Source of the DNA: Phreatobacter sp.
GTDB lineage: Bacteria > Pseudomonadota > Alphaproteobacteria > Rhizobiales > Phreatobacteraceae
Length of the DNA stretch: 64,000 bases
Reading direction: 5' to 3'
Assembly (NCBI GenBank): GCA_019749835.1
Contig: JAIEPJ010000020.1
Location: 26,412 to 90,411 of the forward strand
Made by a program: the position numbers and the translations under genes. A model generated the notes under the pieces. The model did not search any database, was not told the DNA's origin, and saw nothing but the letters and a program-made list of their open reading frames with translations. The first letter of the stretch is position 1. Every line of letters begins with the position of its first letter. This document shows, piece after piece, positions 8,944 to 17,645 of this stretch.

Positions 8944-8964
8944 ATACGCTTGGAGACGTAGCTC

Positions 8965-9570
8965 GTGCGTGCTGCAGTCCTTGCCGCCATAGCGACCATC
9001 ATCGGCGCGTCTCCCGCTTCGGCCGTTTCCGGCGTGCTCGGTCGCGCATCCAATGCCAGGGCCTGCTTCGAGCGAATCTATGACGCCGCGCATCTGGCTC
9101 GTAACCCGTCCCAGACCGTCAGTCGCATTCGGATTTCGGTGAGCCGGGAGACCATCCCCGGCAGCTTCGGCTCGCCTCCGGCAGATGTCTTGCGTGTGGA
9201 ATTGACCCGCCGGGGCGACGCGCAGACCAGACGCGCCATTGCGTGGTGCGAGCATCCGTTCGGCGGTGAGAGGCTGAATTCGCGCGGGGAGGTTACCAAT
9301 CGCGGCCAGCCGGGTGCGCGCTGTCGCGTGACAGGCGAGAACTATATGAACGCCGAGGAGGGCAATGATGGCGGCAGCGTCGACATCAGGGCCGCCGAAG
9401 GCGGAGTTCTCGCGCGTATCTCGTCGCGGCTGCGGCTGCGCACCGGCGACAGGGTCAGCGTCGACAAGGGCAGCGAATTCAGGCTCGGGCCATCGGATCG
9501 GACGTTCCGGCTCAGTTCCATGCCGGCCTCGGCCTGCGACGATCTCCGGCAGGCCATCCGCGAGGAATGA
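8965..9570 (+). CDS. Exported protein of unknown function
   Basis: A 201-residue protein starting with GTG, with GGAGA about 8 bases upstream. Residues 1-20 form a Sec signal peptide ending in SPASA. The mature part is hydrophilic, with two cysteines that could pair (ARACFERIYD early and ASACDDLRQ near the end) and others near the centre (WCEHP, ARCRV). No enzymatic motif is visible. It overlaps the next exported protein by four bases, so the two are probably made together and may act together in the periplasm. Family not recognised. Confidence 0.7.
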   Translation: MRAAVLAAIATIIGASPASAVSGVLGRASNARACFERIYDAAHLARNPSQTVSRIRISVSRETIPGSFGSPPADVLRVELTRRGDAQTRRAIAWCEHPFGGERLNSRGEVTNRGQPGARCRVTGENYMNAEEGNDGGSVDIRAAEGGVLARISSRLRLRTGDRVSVDKGSEFRLGPSDRTFRLSSMPASACDDLRQAIREE

Positions 9571-10142
9571 CCATCATGAGCCATGTCACGACAGCGGCCG
9601 CCCTCGGCATCGCGATCCTGATGGGATTGCCGCCCGCACAGACCGCGAGCGCCGAGCCGCTCACCCCGCCCGAGGCCGTCGCACATCTGCTGTTTTCCAG
9701 CGTCACCACGGCAATGCCCAGAACCGTGAGCCCGGGTCGTGTCACCTATCGCGGCAACACGATCTCCGGGGAACCGGAGCGAACGATCCTCAGCATCTCG
9801 GCGAGCAGGGCGGCCCCTTGCCTGTTCGATGCTTTCTTCATCGAGGCCCCGACGCCGGTGATGGACCCAAAAATCGCCGTGACAACGGCCTATCATGCGA
9901 CGATCGACCTTCGCAGACTTGCGCAGGCGACATTCACCGCGACACCGCAACCTGCGGGAGGCGCGCAGCTTGTCCTGGCGGCAAATGAGATGTTTTGCTC
10001 GCGCAGCATCATTCTCGAGCAGACCCCCAAGCTGACCTACAATGAAAGTTGTCTCGACACGATCGACGACACAATCCAACCCGACGATGTGCCACGCCTG
10101 CGCGCGGCCTTCGAGGCTTTGCGAAGCGCCTGCCAGTGGTGA
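9567..10142 (+). CDS. Exported protein of unknown function
   Basis: A 191-residue protein. Residues 1-27 look like a Sec signal peptide ending in TASA. An alternative start three codons in (ATG at 9576) would also give one. The mature region contains four cysteines in well-separated positions (APCLFDAFF, MFCSRSI, ESCLDTI, RSACQW), consistent with disulfides in the periplasm. Translation is coupled to the preceding gene by an ATGA overlap. No family was recognised and neither neighbour suggests a function. Confidence 0.7.
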   Translation: MTIMSHVTTAAALGIAILMGLPPAQTASAEPLTPPEAVAHLLFSSVTTAMPRTVSPGRVTYRGNTISGEPERTILSISASRAAPCLFDAFFIEAPTPVMDPKIAVTTAYHATIDLRRLAQATFTATPQPAGGAQLVLAANEMFCSRSIILEQTPKLTYNESCLDTIDDTIQPDDVPRLRAAFEALRSACQW

Positions 10143-10631
10143 CGTGATGTCGGCTGCTTCCGCGCGCTGATCGCACACGCCCTGACAAGCCGCTCCCCGC
10201 CGGTTTATGCCGCGCGTGCGAAGACGAGCCCGGCGCCCGTCATCTGTGCCGGCCGGGCTGGGGGCCGCGGTAGACTGGGCCGCTGACTGGCAGTTGCACG
10301 CACGCTGCCGGAAAAACACGACCAGACGGGCCTGGTCGCCGCGGCCCCTGCCCGGCCGGGATCATGCTGCAGGTGTGAGTCTGGCCCCTCGGTGGCAAAA
10401 GTTATCCACGAGGGATGGAGTGGGCAACGAAGGCTCCCGGGCACCTTCAGCGTCAACATGGCCGCAGAGCTCTGCCTTTCGCCGGACCGGACACGTGGGT
10501 GAATGAGACGAGCGCGGGCCTGTCCCTGCCGGTAAAGCCCCGCATTCCCGGCCCGTAACGGCGTCATTCGCATCGATCACCACACGACACAGTGCACACC
10601 TTCGGGGAACACCCGGGCTTGCGAATTGGAA
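10143..10631. other. Gene-free leader region upstream of the B12 operon
   Basis: About 490 bases with no credible protein. Open frames on either strand here are arginine/proline-rich shadows. One near-consensus DnaA-box sequence (TTATCCACG, 10402-10410) is isolated and probably fortuitous. The 3' end leads into the AT-rich palindrome and riboswitch described next. Confidence 0.5.
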
Positions 10632-10646
10632 GTTATTGTATAACAT
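10632..10646. promoter_or_regulatory. Zur-box-like palindrome upstream of the B12 riboswitch
   Basis: GTTATTGTATAACAT contains GTTAT-TGT-ATAAC, a perfect 5-base inverted repeat. It differs at one position from the Zur consensus core as I recall it (GTTATANTATAAC). It lies about 60 bases upstream of the riboswitch, where the promoter must be, in a short AT-rich island. A zinc-uptake repressor site is the best reading. A plain AT-rich promoter element is the alternative. Confidence 0.45.
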
Positions 10647-10697
10647 AACTTTTAAGGCAGCCTTGCTCCGCGCAAGACGGTCTGCTCATGTGTGTGC

Positions 10698-10875
10698 GTC
10701 TTTCGGTGCTCCCCCCTGAAGGGAGTGAAACGGGAATGTGGTGCGGACCTTCGTGTCCAAAGCCACGGCTGCCCCCGCAACTGTAAGCGGCGAGTGCTCC
10801 TCGCATGTCCACTGGCCTTCGGGCCGGGAAGGGTGATCGAGCGCGTCGACCCGCGAGCCAGGAGACCGGCCGAGG
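10698..10875 (+). promoter_or_regulatory. Cobalamin (AdoCbl) riboswitch
   Basis: The leader contains the conserved elements in order. GGTGCTCCC lies near 10705. GAAACGGGAATGTGGTG is at about 10726-10742. GCCACGGCTGCCCCCGCAA, then CTGTAAGCGG, is at about 10762-10790. GGGAAGG is near 10826. The B12 box GCGAGCCAGGAGACCGGCC is at about 10853-10871. The receptor gene's ribosome site (AAGGAG, 10908-10913) lies about 35 bases beyond the B12 box, so control is likely at translation initiation or by nearby termination. Expression of the operon should fall when adenosylcobalamin is plentiful. Confidence 0.93.
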
Positions 10876-10919
10876 ACGTGTGCAACCTTGTTCCGGCGGT
10901 GGGCCGGAAGGAGACATCG

Positions 10920-13091
10920 ATGTCTATACTCGTCCGCGGGCGCCGGCCGGCTGCCCCGCTTATTGCTTTTCTTTTTGCCTTTTCGCCTCCCGCCGTCGCG
11001 CAAGACCGATCGACGCCACCGACCATCCTCGATGAGATCGTCGTCACCTCGACAGGCCGGCCCGAGCCGCGCAGCCGCACCACCGGCACCGTTCAGGTGA
11101 TCGACAGCGAAGCCATCAGCCGGTCAAGCGCCCGTTCGGTGACCGAACTCCTTTCGGACAATGCCGTCGGCTTCTTCTCCGAATGGACCCCCGGACAGAC
11201 CTCCATCAACATCCGCGGCGGGGCATCGGATGGTCAGGGCAAGGATTTCCGTAGTCAGGTGCTCGTCCTGATCAACGGTCGGCGCGCCGGCACCGCCAAT
11301 ATCTCGAAACTCTCACCCGCCGATGTCGAGCGGATCGAGGTGATCCGCGGGCCGGCTTCGGTGATCTACGGGTCGGGCGCCATGGGCGGCGTCGTCAACA
11401 TCATCCTGCGCAACGGCCGCAACACGACCGGAAGCGCTGCCGAGATCCAGGGCGGCTCCTGGGGACTCGTGCAGGGGCGCGCCCACACGTCCGGCCAGCA
11501 TGGCCCGATCGACTACTACATCGGTCTCTCGGGCGGGCGGCGCGACAGCTATTCGTCGGGCGGCGGCGGCGGCCTGATGGGCAATACCCAATGGCAGCGT
11601 CTCGGCGTCACTGGCGCTTTCGGCCACCAGTTGAACGACCTCAACCGCATCGACGTCACGGTCCGTTCTGACGGCATCTACAATGCCGGCTTTCGCGGGT
11701 CGTCCTGGAGCACGTTCAACCGCGACCAGCGCAGCAATGCGTCGTTCGACTTTGTCTATACGGGGCGGACGGCGACCGATTTCGCCCGCTGGACCTCGCA
11801 CAGCTACCTCGTCGAGGACCAGGACGTCTTCCGCTGGGCCTCGCGCAGTGGCGGCACACGGCTCGACATCAACCGCCGCCACCTGACCATCATGGGGACG
11901 AAGTTCGAGCCCATCTTTGCCCTCTTCCCGGGCAATGAGCTGCTGCTCGGCCTCAATCTGGAGCGCAGCTGGCTGCGGTCCGCCCGCCATCGGGAAGCGA
12001 TCAATCCGCCCCATACGATGGCTCAGGTCGCACCGCAGGATGCGAACCAGACCGAATCGCTGATGGCCTTCTATGCCGAGAACAGCCAGCGGCTCTTCGA
12101 CGACCGGCTGGTGCTGCGGGCCGGCCTTCGCCATACCCGGGGCTCCACCAGCTTCGATCCGACACCAAACCTGGCCAACCAGCAGACGGGATCGCGACCC
12201 TACACATCCACCACCTACACCGTGGGTGGGACTGTCAGGGCCACCGAGCATCTGAGCTTCCGCACCGGCCTGTCGACCGGCTTCCGCGCCCCGACCGCGA
12301 CGGAGCTCGCTGGCGACTACACAGTCCTCGCCGGCGGCCTGATCTTCGGCAATCCCAATCTGCGTCCAGAAACGAGCCGCCAGTACGAGATCGGAACGAG
12401 CTTCGCCTGGAACGGCCTCAGCATCGATGCCGCCCTGTTCCAGAACACGATCTCGCAGCGCATTATATCGCAGCGGCGCGCCGGGGCGCTCAACGTCTCC
12501 GACTTCGTCAACAATCCCGGCGACATCGTCATCCGCGGCCTCGAGCTTCAGGCGAACCTCGACGTGATGCGCGCCTTCCAGGCCCAGTCCGGCGGCTGGC
12601 ATTGGTCGATCTTCGCCAATGGCGGCTACAATTTCGACATGCGGGACTTCGGCGCGGCCCCCACTGCCAATTCCCGTCAGGTCCAACGCGCCTACAAGTT
12701 CCAGGCGGCGATCGGCACCCGCTTCGGCCAGCGGACCGGAGTCGCCATTCCCTGGACCTTCTCGGTGACCGGCATCCTGCGCGGGCCGATCTGGTACGAC
12801 ACCGAAGAGACCCTGCTGATCCCGGCAGGCGAGCCGTCCAGCACCTTCATCCATCAGAAGACCAGCTATTGGGTCTGGAACGCCCGGCTGGAGGGCGAAT
12901 TGCGCAAGGGCCTCACCGCCTATGTCGCCATGAACAACATCTTCAACGTCAACCAGCACGCCCTGTTCATCGCGCTCGACCAGCAGCCCTTCCTCGGCAA
13001 CGCGGCGGTCGCCAACACCAACGGTATCGGCAATATGGGTAATTCCATGCCCGGCAGGGAGATTATCTTCGGCCTCAAGGCAGCGTTCTGA
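10920..13091 (+). CDS. TonB-dependent outer-membrane receptor (BtuB-like, B12-regulated)
   Basis: A 723-residue outer-membrane receptor. The signal peptide ends near VAQD (about residue 24) and is followed by a TonB box (DEIVVTS). A plug domain with INIRGGAS, QVLVLINGRRAG and IEVIRGPASVIYG then leads into a long beta-barrel. ATG at 10920 is chosen because AAGGAG is 6 bases upstream and the encoded signal peptide is good. The longer open frame back to 10692 would translate the riboswitch and is rejected. It is longer than E. coli BtuB (about 590 residues). The riboswitch and the BtuFCD-type genes behind it point to cobalamin or a related corrinoid as ligand. Confidence 0.92.
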   Translation: MSILVRGRRPAAPLIAFLFAFSPPAVAQDRSTPPTILDEIVVTSTGRPEPRSRTTGTVQVIDSEAISRSSARSVTELLSDNAVGFFSEWTPGQTSINIRGGASDGQGKDFRSQVLVLINGRRAGTANISKLSPADVERIEVIRGPASVIYGSGAMGGVVNIILRNGRNTTGSAAEIQGGSWGLVQGRAHTSGQHGPIDYYIGLSGGRRDSYSSGGGGGLMGNTQWQRLGVTGAFGHQLNDLNRIDVTVRSDGIYNAGFRGSSWSTFNRDQRSNASFDFVYTGRTATDFARWTSHSYLVEDQDVFRWASRSGGTRLDINRRHLTIMGTKFEPIFALFPGNELLLGLNLERSWLRSARHREAINPPHTMAQVAPQDANQTESLMAFYAENSQRLFDDRLVLRAGLRHTRGSTSFDPTPNLANQQTGSRPYTSTTYTVGGTVRATEHLSFRTGLSTGFRAPTATELAGDYTVLAGGLIFGNPNLRPETSRQYEIGTSFAWNGLSIDAALFQNTISQRIISQRRAGALNVSDFVNNPGDIVIRGLELQANLDVMRAFQAQSGGWHWSIFANGGYNFDMRDFGAAPTANSRQVQRAYKFQAAIGTRFGQRTGVAIPWTFSVTGILRGPIWYDTEETLLIPAGEPSSTFIHQKTSYWVWNARLEGELRKGLTAYVAMNNIFNVNQHALFIALDQQPFLGNAAVANTNGIGNMGNSMPGREIIFGLKAAF

Positions 13092-13096
13092 GCAGC

Positions 13097-13999
13097 ATGA
13101 CGAGCCGCCGCGGATTCGTCGTGGGTCTCGGCGCGGCGGGGGTGACCCTCGCCGCGCCTGCGGCCGCATCTGAGCTGATCGTCGACGCGCTCGGGCGACG
13201 GGTGGTGCTCTCCACCCCGCCGCGGCGGATCGTTCCCATCTTCGCCTCGAACACCGAACTGGTCGTCGCGGCCGGTCTCACCGACCGGATCGTCGGCGTC
13301 GAGGCCTATACCCGGTTTCCACCGGCCATCGCGGGCCTGCCGCAGGTCGGCGGGCGGCTTGGCTTTTCCGTGGACCGCGTTGCCCGCCTGCGGCCTGACC
13401 TCGTCATCGTCACGCCGGCGCGGCAGGCTGTCCACCAACTCGTCGACCCGCTGGAACGGCTGGGCATCCCGGTCATGGTGCTCAACCACCCTTCCCTCGC
13501 TGCGGTTCTCGCCAATCTGCGCCTCGTGGCCCGCGCCGGAGGGGTCGCGGCCGAAGGCGAGGCCGTGGCGCGCCGCCTCGAGGCGCGTCTGGCAGCGGTC
13601 ACCGCGCGGACCGCCTCGCGACCCCGCCCGAGGGCCCTGATGATCACCGGCCGGGTCTCCAACGGCCTGCTGCTCGTCGCCCGCCCGGACAGCTATACCG
13701 CAGATGCGGCGCGCGCTGCCGGGACGCGGGACGCTCTGGAAGGCTCGCGGCTCCTTTCACAGGTGTCCCCCGAAGCCATCCTGCGCGCTGATCCAGACTG
13801 CATCCTCTTCGCCGGCACGGAAGCGGCAATGCGAGACGTCTTCGATGCCGCGGCCTGGGCCGGCCTTGGGGCGCGCCGCAACGGACGGCTTTTCGCCGTC
13901 AACCGCGCCGAGTTCCTCATTCCGGGCCCTCGGGTCGTCGACGGCATCGAAAGTCTGGCGGCACGGCTCGGAGACGTCGCCTGGGAGCGGCCGACGTGA
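13097..13999 (+). CDS. ABC transporter substrate-binding protein, BtuF/FepB class, Tat-type leader
   Basis: A 300-residue cluster-A binding protein. The leader TSRRGFVVGLGAAG (residues 2-15) has the twin-arginine pattern, so export by the Tat pathway is likely. The mature part has the expected RRIVPIFASNTELVVAAGL start, the DLVIVTP strand and the long helix between lobes. It follows the receptor gene by only five bases and overlaps the permease start (GTGA). In this context it should deliver cobalamin to the permease pair. Siderophore or other metal-chelate ligands belong to the same family, so specificity rests on the riboswitch. Confidence 0.88.
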   Translation: MTSRRGFVVGLGAAGVTLAAPAAASELIVDALGRRVVLSTPPRRIVPIFASNTELVVAAGLTDRIVGVEAYTRFPPAIAGLPQVGGRLGFSVDRVARLRPDLVIVTPARQAVHQLVDPLERLGIPVMVLNHPSLAAVLANLRLVARAGGVAAEGEAVARRLEARLAAVTARTASRPRPRALMITGRVSNGLLLVARPDSYTADAARAAGTRDALEGSRLLSQVSPEAILRADPDCILFAGTEAAMRDVFDAAAWAGLGARRNGRLFAVNRAEFLIPGPRVVDGIESLAARLGDVAWERPT

Positions 14000-15015
14000 C
14001 CGCGGCGATCACACCCCCACGGGACGGATTCACCATCCAGCTCGCCGTGCTGCTGGGCCTCGGCCTGGCAATCTCCGTCTGCGTGGGGCTTGCCGCCGGC
14101 CATGACTGGGCATCGCCGGCCCGGCTCCTCGCGGCACTGACCGGGGATCGTTCCCTCGACAGCCGCCTCATCACCGACTGGCGCTTGCCGCGCGTGCTGG
14201 CTGCTGCCCTTGTCGGCGCATTGCTCGGCTTCGGTGGCTGCCTGTTCCAGGGTCTGTTTCGCAACCCCCTGGCCGAGCCCTATCTCCTGGGATCAGCGGG
14301 CGGCGCCGCGGTCGGGGCCACGGTCGCACTGCTCGTGCCGCTGGGCGTGCCGCAGGCCCTGGCCCTGCCCATACTCGCCTTTTGCGGCGCCTGGAGCGCC
14401 ACCGTCATGGTTCTGTTCATCGGCCGCGTCTCCGGGGTCGTCGATGCCGCCGGCCTGCTCCTGGCCGGTGTCGCCGTCGCCGCGATCCTCGGGGCGCTGC
14501 GCTCCTTCCTGATGCTCGCCCTCTCCGACGAGAGCATCAGCCTCCAGGTCGTGCTGAGCTGGGTGCTCGGCGGCATCCAGACGCCTGGCCCAGCCGGGCT
14601 CTCCGTTCTTGTCATTCTCACCGGCGCATGCCTCCTTCTGGCGCTGACCACCGGGCGCGGGCTGGATCTTCTCGGCCTCGGCGAGGACATGGCGCGCAGC
14701 TTCGGCCTGGACGTGAAGCGCTTCATCGCGATGACGATCCTCATCGGATCCGCCGTGGTTGCCGTCGCTGTCGCTTTCGGCGGACTCGTCGCCTTCGTCG
14801 GTCTCGCGGCGCCCCATCTTGGCCGGAACCTCGTCGGGCCGCGCCATCGCCCCCTCATCCTCGCCTCGGCGCTGATCGGAGCCATCACGGTCGTGCTTGC
14901 GGACGCCATTGCACGTGCGGCCCTGCCGCCCGCCGAAATCCCGCTTGGTCTCATCACGGCCATCGCCGGCGGGCCGTTCTTCCTGTTTCTGCTCGCCCGG
15001 CGGCTGCGGCCATGA
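13996..15015 (+). CDS. ABC transporter permease, BtuC/FecCD family
   Basis: A 339-residue polytopic membrane protein with the hallmarks of the FecCD family. It has ITDWRLPRVLAAALVGA near residue 55, then LGFGGCLFQGLFRNPLAEPYLLG, and a C-terminal VGLAAPHLGRNLVG followed by PAEIPLGLITAIAGGPFFLFLL. Ten spans are expected. It starts with GTG overlapping the previous stop and itself overlaps the ATPase gene by four bases. Confidence 0.92.
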   Translation: MTAAITPPRDGFTIQLAVLLGLGLAISVCVGLAAGHDWASPARLLAALTGDRSLDSRLITDWRLPRVLAAALVGALLGFGGCLFQGLFRNPLAEPYLLGSAGGAAVGATVALLVPLGVPQALALPILAFCGAWSATVMVLFIGRVSGVVDAAGLLLAGVAVAAILGALRSFLMLALSDESISLQVVLSWVLGGIQTPGPAGLSVLVILTGACLLLALTTGRGLDLLGLGEDMARSFGLDVKRFIAMTILIGSAVVAVAVAFGGLVAFVGLAAPHLGRNLVGPRHRPLILASALIGAITVVLADAIARAALPPAEIPLGLITAIAGGPFFLFLLARRLRP

Positions 15016-15764
15016 CCGGTCTCATGGTCCACAAGCTGACGGTGATACGGGGAGGCCGCCCGATCCTCGACGACGTCAGCTTCGCCTGCCCCAGCCAAGG
15101 GCTCGTGGGCCTTCTCGGTCCGAACGGGGCCGGCAAATCGACCCTGGCCCGCCTCCTGGCCGGCCAGCCGGGAGCCCATGCAGGCGCGGTCCGCCTCGGC
15201 GGTGAGGACGTGGCCGCCCTGCCAGCAGCGCGCCGCGCGGCGATGATCGGCTACATGCCGCAGGCCTTCACACCGCACTGGGACATCAGCCCCCGCATGC
15301 TGGTCGAGATGGGCGCAGCGCGCCGGCCCGACCTGCCCGGGGGAACGGTTCGATCAGCAATATCGGAGGCCGGCCTTGGCGGCCATGCCGACCGCCTCTG
15401 GTCGACCCTGTCCGGCGGCGAGAAGGCCCGCGCGCTGTTTGCCGCGGTCACTGTCGCCGATCCGGCCATCCTTGTCGTCGACGAGCCCGGCGCCAGCCTC
15501 GACATCCGTCATCGCATTCAGCTGATGCGCCGGCTGGCGGAGCGCGGACGGACGCGGCTGGTCGTCGCCGTGCTGCACGATATCGAGCTCGCGACCACCT
15601 GGTGCGACCGCCTCGTGATCCTGGATGCGGGCCGCGTGGTCGCCGACGACACTGCCGACGCCGTGGCCCGTTCCGACACGATAGCGCAGGTCTTCGGCGT
15701 GGCTTTCGAGACGGTCGAGGCCGGCGGGATCACTGTCGCCCGCCCCCTTTGCGGGAGGGATTGA
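15012..15764 (+). CDS. ABC transporter ATP-binding protein, BtuD/FepC class
   Basis: A 250-residue ATPase. Walker A GPNGAGKST is at about residues 36-44, the signature LSGGEKARALFA near 135, Walker B ILVVDEPGASLD near 155, and the H-loop VLHDIELA near 188. It closes the BtuFCD-type set. Its stop codon shares one base with the start of the next gene, so the flavin monooxygenase downstream is translated from the same message. Confidence 0.92.
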   Translation: MTGLMVHKLTVIRGGRPILDDVSFACPSQGLVGLLGPNGAGKSTLARLLAGQPGAHAGAVRLGGEDVAALPAARRAAMIGYMPQAFTPHWDISPRMLVEMGAARRPDLPGGTVRSAISEAGLGGHADRLWSTLSGGEKARALFAAVTVADPAILVVDEPGASLDIRHRIQLMRRLAERGRTRLVVAVLHDIELATTWCDRLVILDAGRVVADDTADAVARSDTIAQVFGVAFETVEAGGITVARPLCGRD

Positions 15765-16771
15765 TGCGCATCGATCTGGCCGGCTGGACGCGTGAGGCGA
15801 CCGCCATGGACCACCGCGATTTTCTCGCCATTTTCGAGGAGGCGGACAGACTTGGATTCGACGGCGTCTGGTTCAACGAGTTCCGGTTTCACCAGCCGCG
15901 CATTGCCTATCCCTCGCCCCACCTGCTCGCCGCCGCGATCTTTGCCCGTACCGAGCGGCTGCGGGTTGGCACCTCGGTGCTGGTGCTGCCGCTGCACAAT
16001 CCGCTGACCCTCGCCGAGGAGATCGGCCAGCTCGATCTGCAGAGCGGCGGGCGCCTCGACATCGGGATCGGACGCGGCACCGATCCTGCCACTTTCGCGA
16101 CGCTGGGCATTGCCCATGAGGAGGCCCGCGCCCGGTTCGAGCAGGGCTTTCTCCTGTTGCGCCAGGCACTCACCACAGGCGGCGTGCCCGTGGCAACGGG
16201 ACCTTGGCACTATCGGGAGGCGATGATCGGCCCGCGGCCCGTGCAGGTGCCTCACCCGCCGATCTATGTCGCGGGATCGACGCCGGAAACCCTGGGCTTC
16301 GCGCTCGCCGAGGGCCTGCCGCTGCTGCTAAGCCTCGAACCCCCGGAAAACCGCCAGCTCGACATCTATCTTGCCCTGGCCGAGGCCCGCGCGATCGCAC
16401 CCCGGCTCGCCTCATCCTCGCTGTCACGCTATGTCGTCATCGGCCGGACGGCGACCGAGGCGGCAGACCAGCTCGATCCGCTGCTCGCAGGATTGGAAGC
16501 GCGCCGTCGCCATTTCGCGACGCTGCAGGGACGCACCATGGCTCCGGTTGATCGCCCGCAGCTCTTGGCTGAACGTTTCATCTGGGGCGATCCAGAACAG
16601 TGCCACCGGCAATTGGCCGCGTTGTCACAGCGCCGGGGGATCGACCAGATTCGCTGCGTCTTCAACGGAAACGGCGTCCTCGGCCCTGAACGCGCGCTGC
16701 AGGCGATGCGGTTGTTCGCCCGCGAGGTGATCCCCACCATTCGGAAGACCGCGGCCTTGTCCGATGCGTGA
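15764..16771 (+). CDS. LLM-class flavin-dependent oxidoreductase (luciferase-like monooxygenase)
   Basis: A 335-residue luciferase-family protein. It has the TIM-barrel start with FLAIFEEADRLGFDGVWFNEFRF, LRVGTSVLVLPLHNPLTLAEEI, and RLDIGIGRGTDP, all standard for FMN-dependent monooxygenases that use reduced flavin supplied by a reductase. It is fused into the B12 operon by a one-base stop/start overlap. The family does not normally need cobalamin, so its role here is unclear. Flavin-dependent modification of the imported corrinoid, or an unrelated B12-responsive reaction, are both possible. No reductase partner is adjacent. Confidence 0.87.
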   Translation: MRIDLAGWTREATAMDHRDFLAIFEEADRLGFDGVWFNEFRFHQPRIAYPSPHLLAAAIFARTERLRVGTSVLVLPLHNPLTLAEEIGQLDLQSGGRLDIGIGRGTDPATFATLGIAHEEARARFEQGFLLLRQALTTGGVPVATGPWHYREAMIGPRPVQVPHPPIYVAGSTPETLGFALAEGLPLLLSLEPPENRQLDIYLALAEARAIAPRLASSSLSRYVVIGRTATEAADQLDPLLAGLEARRRHFATLQGRTMAPVDRPQLLAERFIWGDPEQCHRQLAALSQRRGIDQIRCVFNGNGVLGPERALQAMRLFAREVIPTIRKTAALSDA

Positions 16772-17159
16772 TGACGCCATCGCTGCGCCCGTCTGTCCAA
16801 CAGGACCGCACCATGGACGCCAGAGTGTCAGTCGGTTGTCTGTGAGCTCGGCCTGTTCCGGTCTCCACTCCATCCGTCGACGACGCGACCGCCAACCACC
16901 GGAGCCTCGGCCTGCCCGACAGCATGCTTGCTGGCTCTCGTCCATGCCGACCGGCATCATCCGATAGTTGGCTGGCGCGATTCGGCACCTTTCGCCGCGC
17001 CGGCTACAACACTCTTGGGTGCGGTCGCACCGAGGTGAGAGCCTGGGTTGCATCATCGCGCTAAGCCGCACCAAAGGTGGGTTGGCTGACAAGCTGCGGC
17101 GATCCCCTTTGCCCATCGCCTTGGCCACGGCAGCGGAATTCGGGAGGATAGGCGCGACG
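16772..17159. other. Gene-free spacer
   Basis: 388 bases with no credible gene. The open frame running into the acetyltransferase from 16968 has no protein-like character before 17160. No repeat, RNA or strong hairpin was recognised. A GGGAGG at 17142-17147 is the only likely ribosome site for the next gene. Confidence 0.5.
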
Positions 17160-17645
17160 ATGATCGAACCCGCCCTTTTCGAGGTGCGCCGCGACGGCTT
17201 CCTGCTCTCCACCGACCGTGCCCGACTGGACGTCGATACGATCCACCGTTTCCTCGCCGAGCAATCCTACTGGGCGGCGGGGCTGGAGCGCGGCCGGCTG
17301 GAGCGCGCCCTGGCAGGCTCCCTGCCCATCGGCATCTATGCGGCCGACCAGAAAATGGCGGCCTTTGGCCGGCTGGTGACCGACTGTGCCATGTTCGCCT
17401 ATCTGAGGGATGTCTTCACGCTTCCCGAACACCGCGGCCGGGGTCTCGCGACCTGGATGGCGCGCGAGATTCGCAACCATCCGGACCTGTCGATGGTCGG
17501 AAACTGGATGCTCGCGACCCGTGATGCCCATGCAGTCTATGCGAAGGCGGGCTTTCGGCCGGTGCCCCATCCCGAATTCTACATGAGCCTGCGGCGGGCC
17601 CCGGGCGAGCCTGCCGCGGCTGACACGAAGGACGCGCCGCTGTGA
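17160..17645 (+). CDS. GNAT-family N-acetyltransferase
   Basis: A 161-residue GNAT protein. The acetyl-CoA pyrophosphate loop is seen as EHRGRGLATWMARE near residue 98, and the final strand motif YAKAGFRPV near 130. ATG at 17160 is chosen because conserved GNAT structure starts soon after and GGGAGG lies about 12 bases upstream. It overlaps the hydantoinase A gene by four bases (GTGA), so it probably acts on a substrate or product of that pathway, such as an amino acid released from a hydantoin. That role is inference. Confidence 0.8.
   Translation: MIEPALFEVRRDGFLLSTDRARLDVDTIHRFLAEQSYWAAGLERGRLERALAGSLPIGIYAADQKMAAFGRLVTDCAMFAYLRDVFTLPEHRGRGLATWMAREIRNHPDLSMVGNWMLATRDAHAVYAKAGFRPVPHPEFYMSLRRAPGEPAAADTKDAPL

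Larger units (their letters stand above)
8341..8964. other. Gene-free stretch with relic sequence and a candidate promoter
   Basis: No credible reading frame. The centre (8615-8778) is copy B of the decayed repeat. The last 60 bases contain a perfect TTGACA at 8909-8914 upstream of the exported-protein gene at 8965. A clear terminator after 8340 was not found. Confidence 0.5.

Noticed and set aside
10402-10410. DnaA-box-like TTATCCACG
   Set aside because: Isolated, with one mismatch from the consensus and no cluster of boxes, AT-rich unwinding region or replication genes nearby.
10205-10573. 122-residue minus-strand frame in the spacer before the B12 operon
   Set aside because: Arg/Pro/Ser-rich with no recognisable fold or ribosome site.
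10692-10919. 76-residue N-terminal extension of the TonB-dependent receptor
   Set aside because: It would translate through the cobalamin riboswitch; the ATG at 10920 has a good ribosome site and signal peptide.
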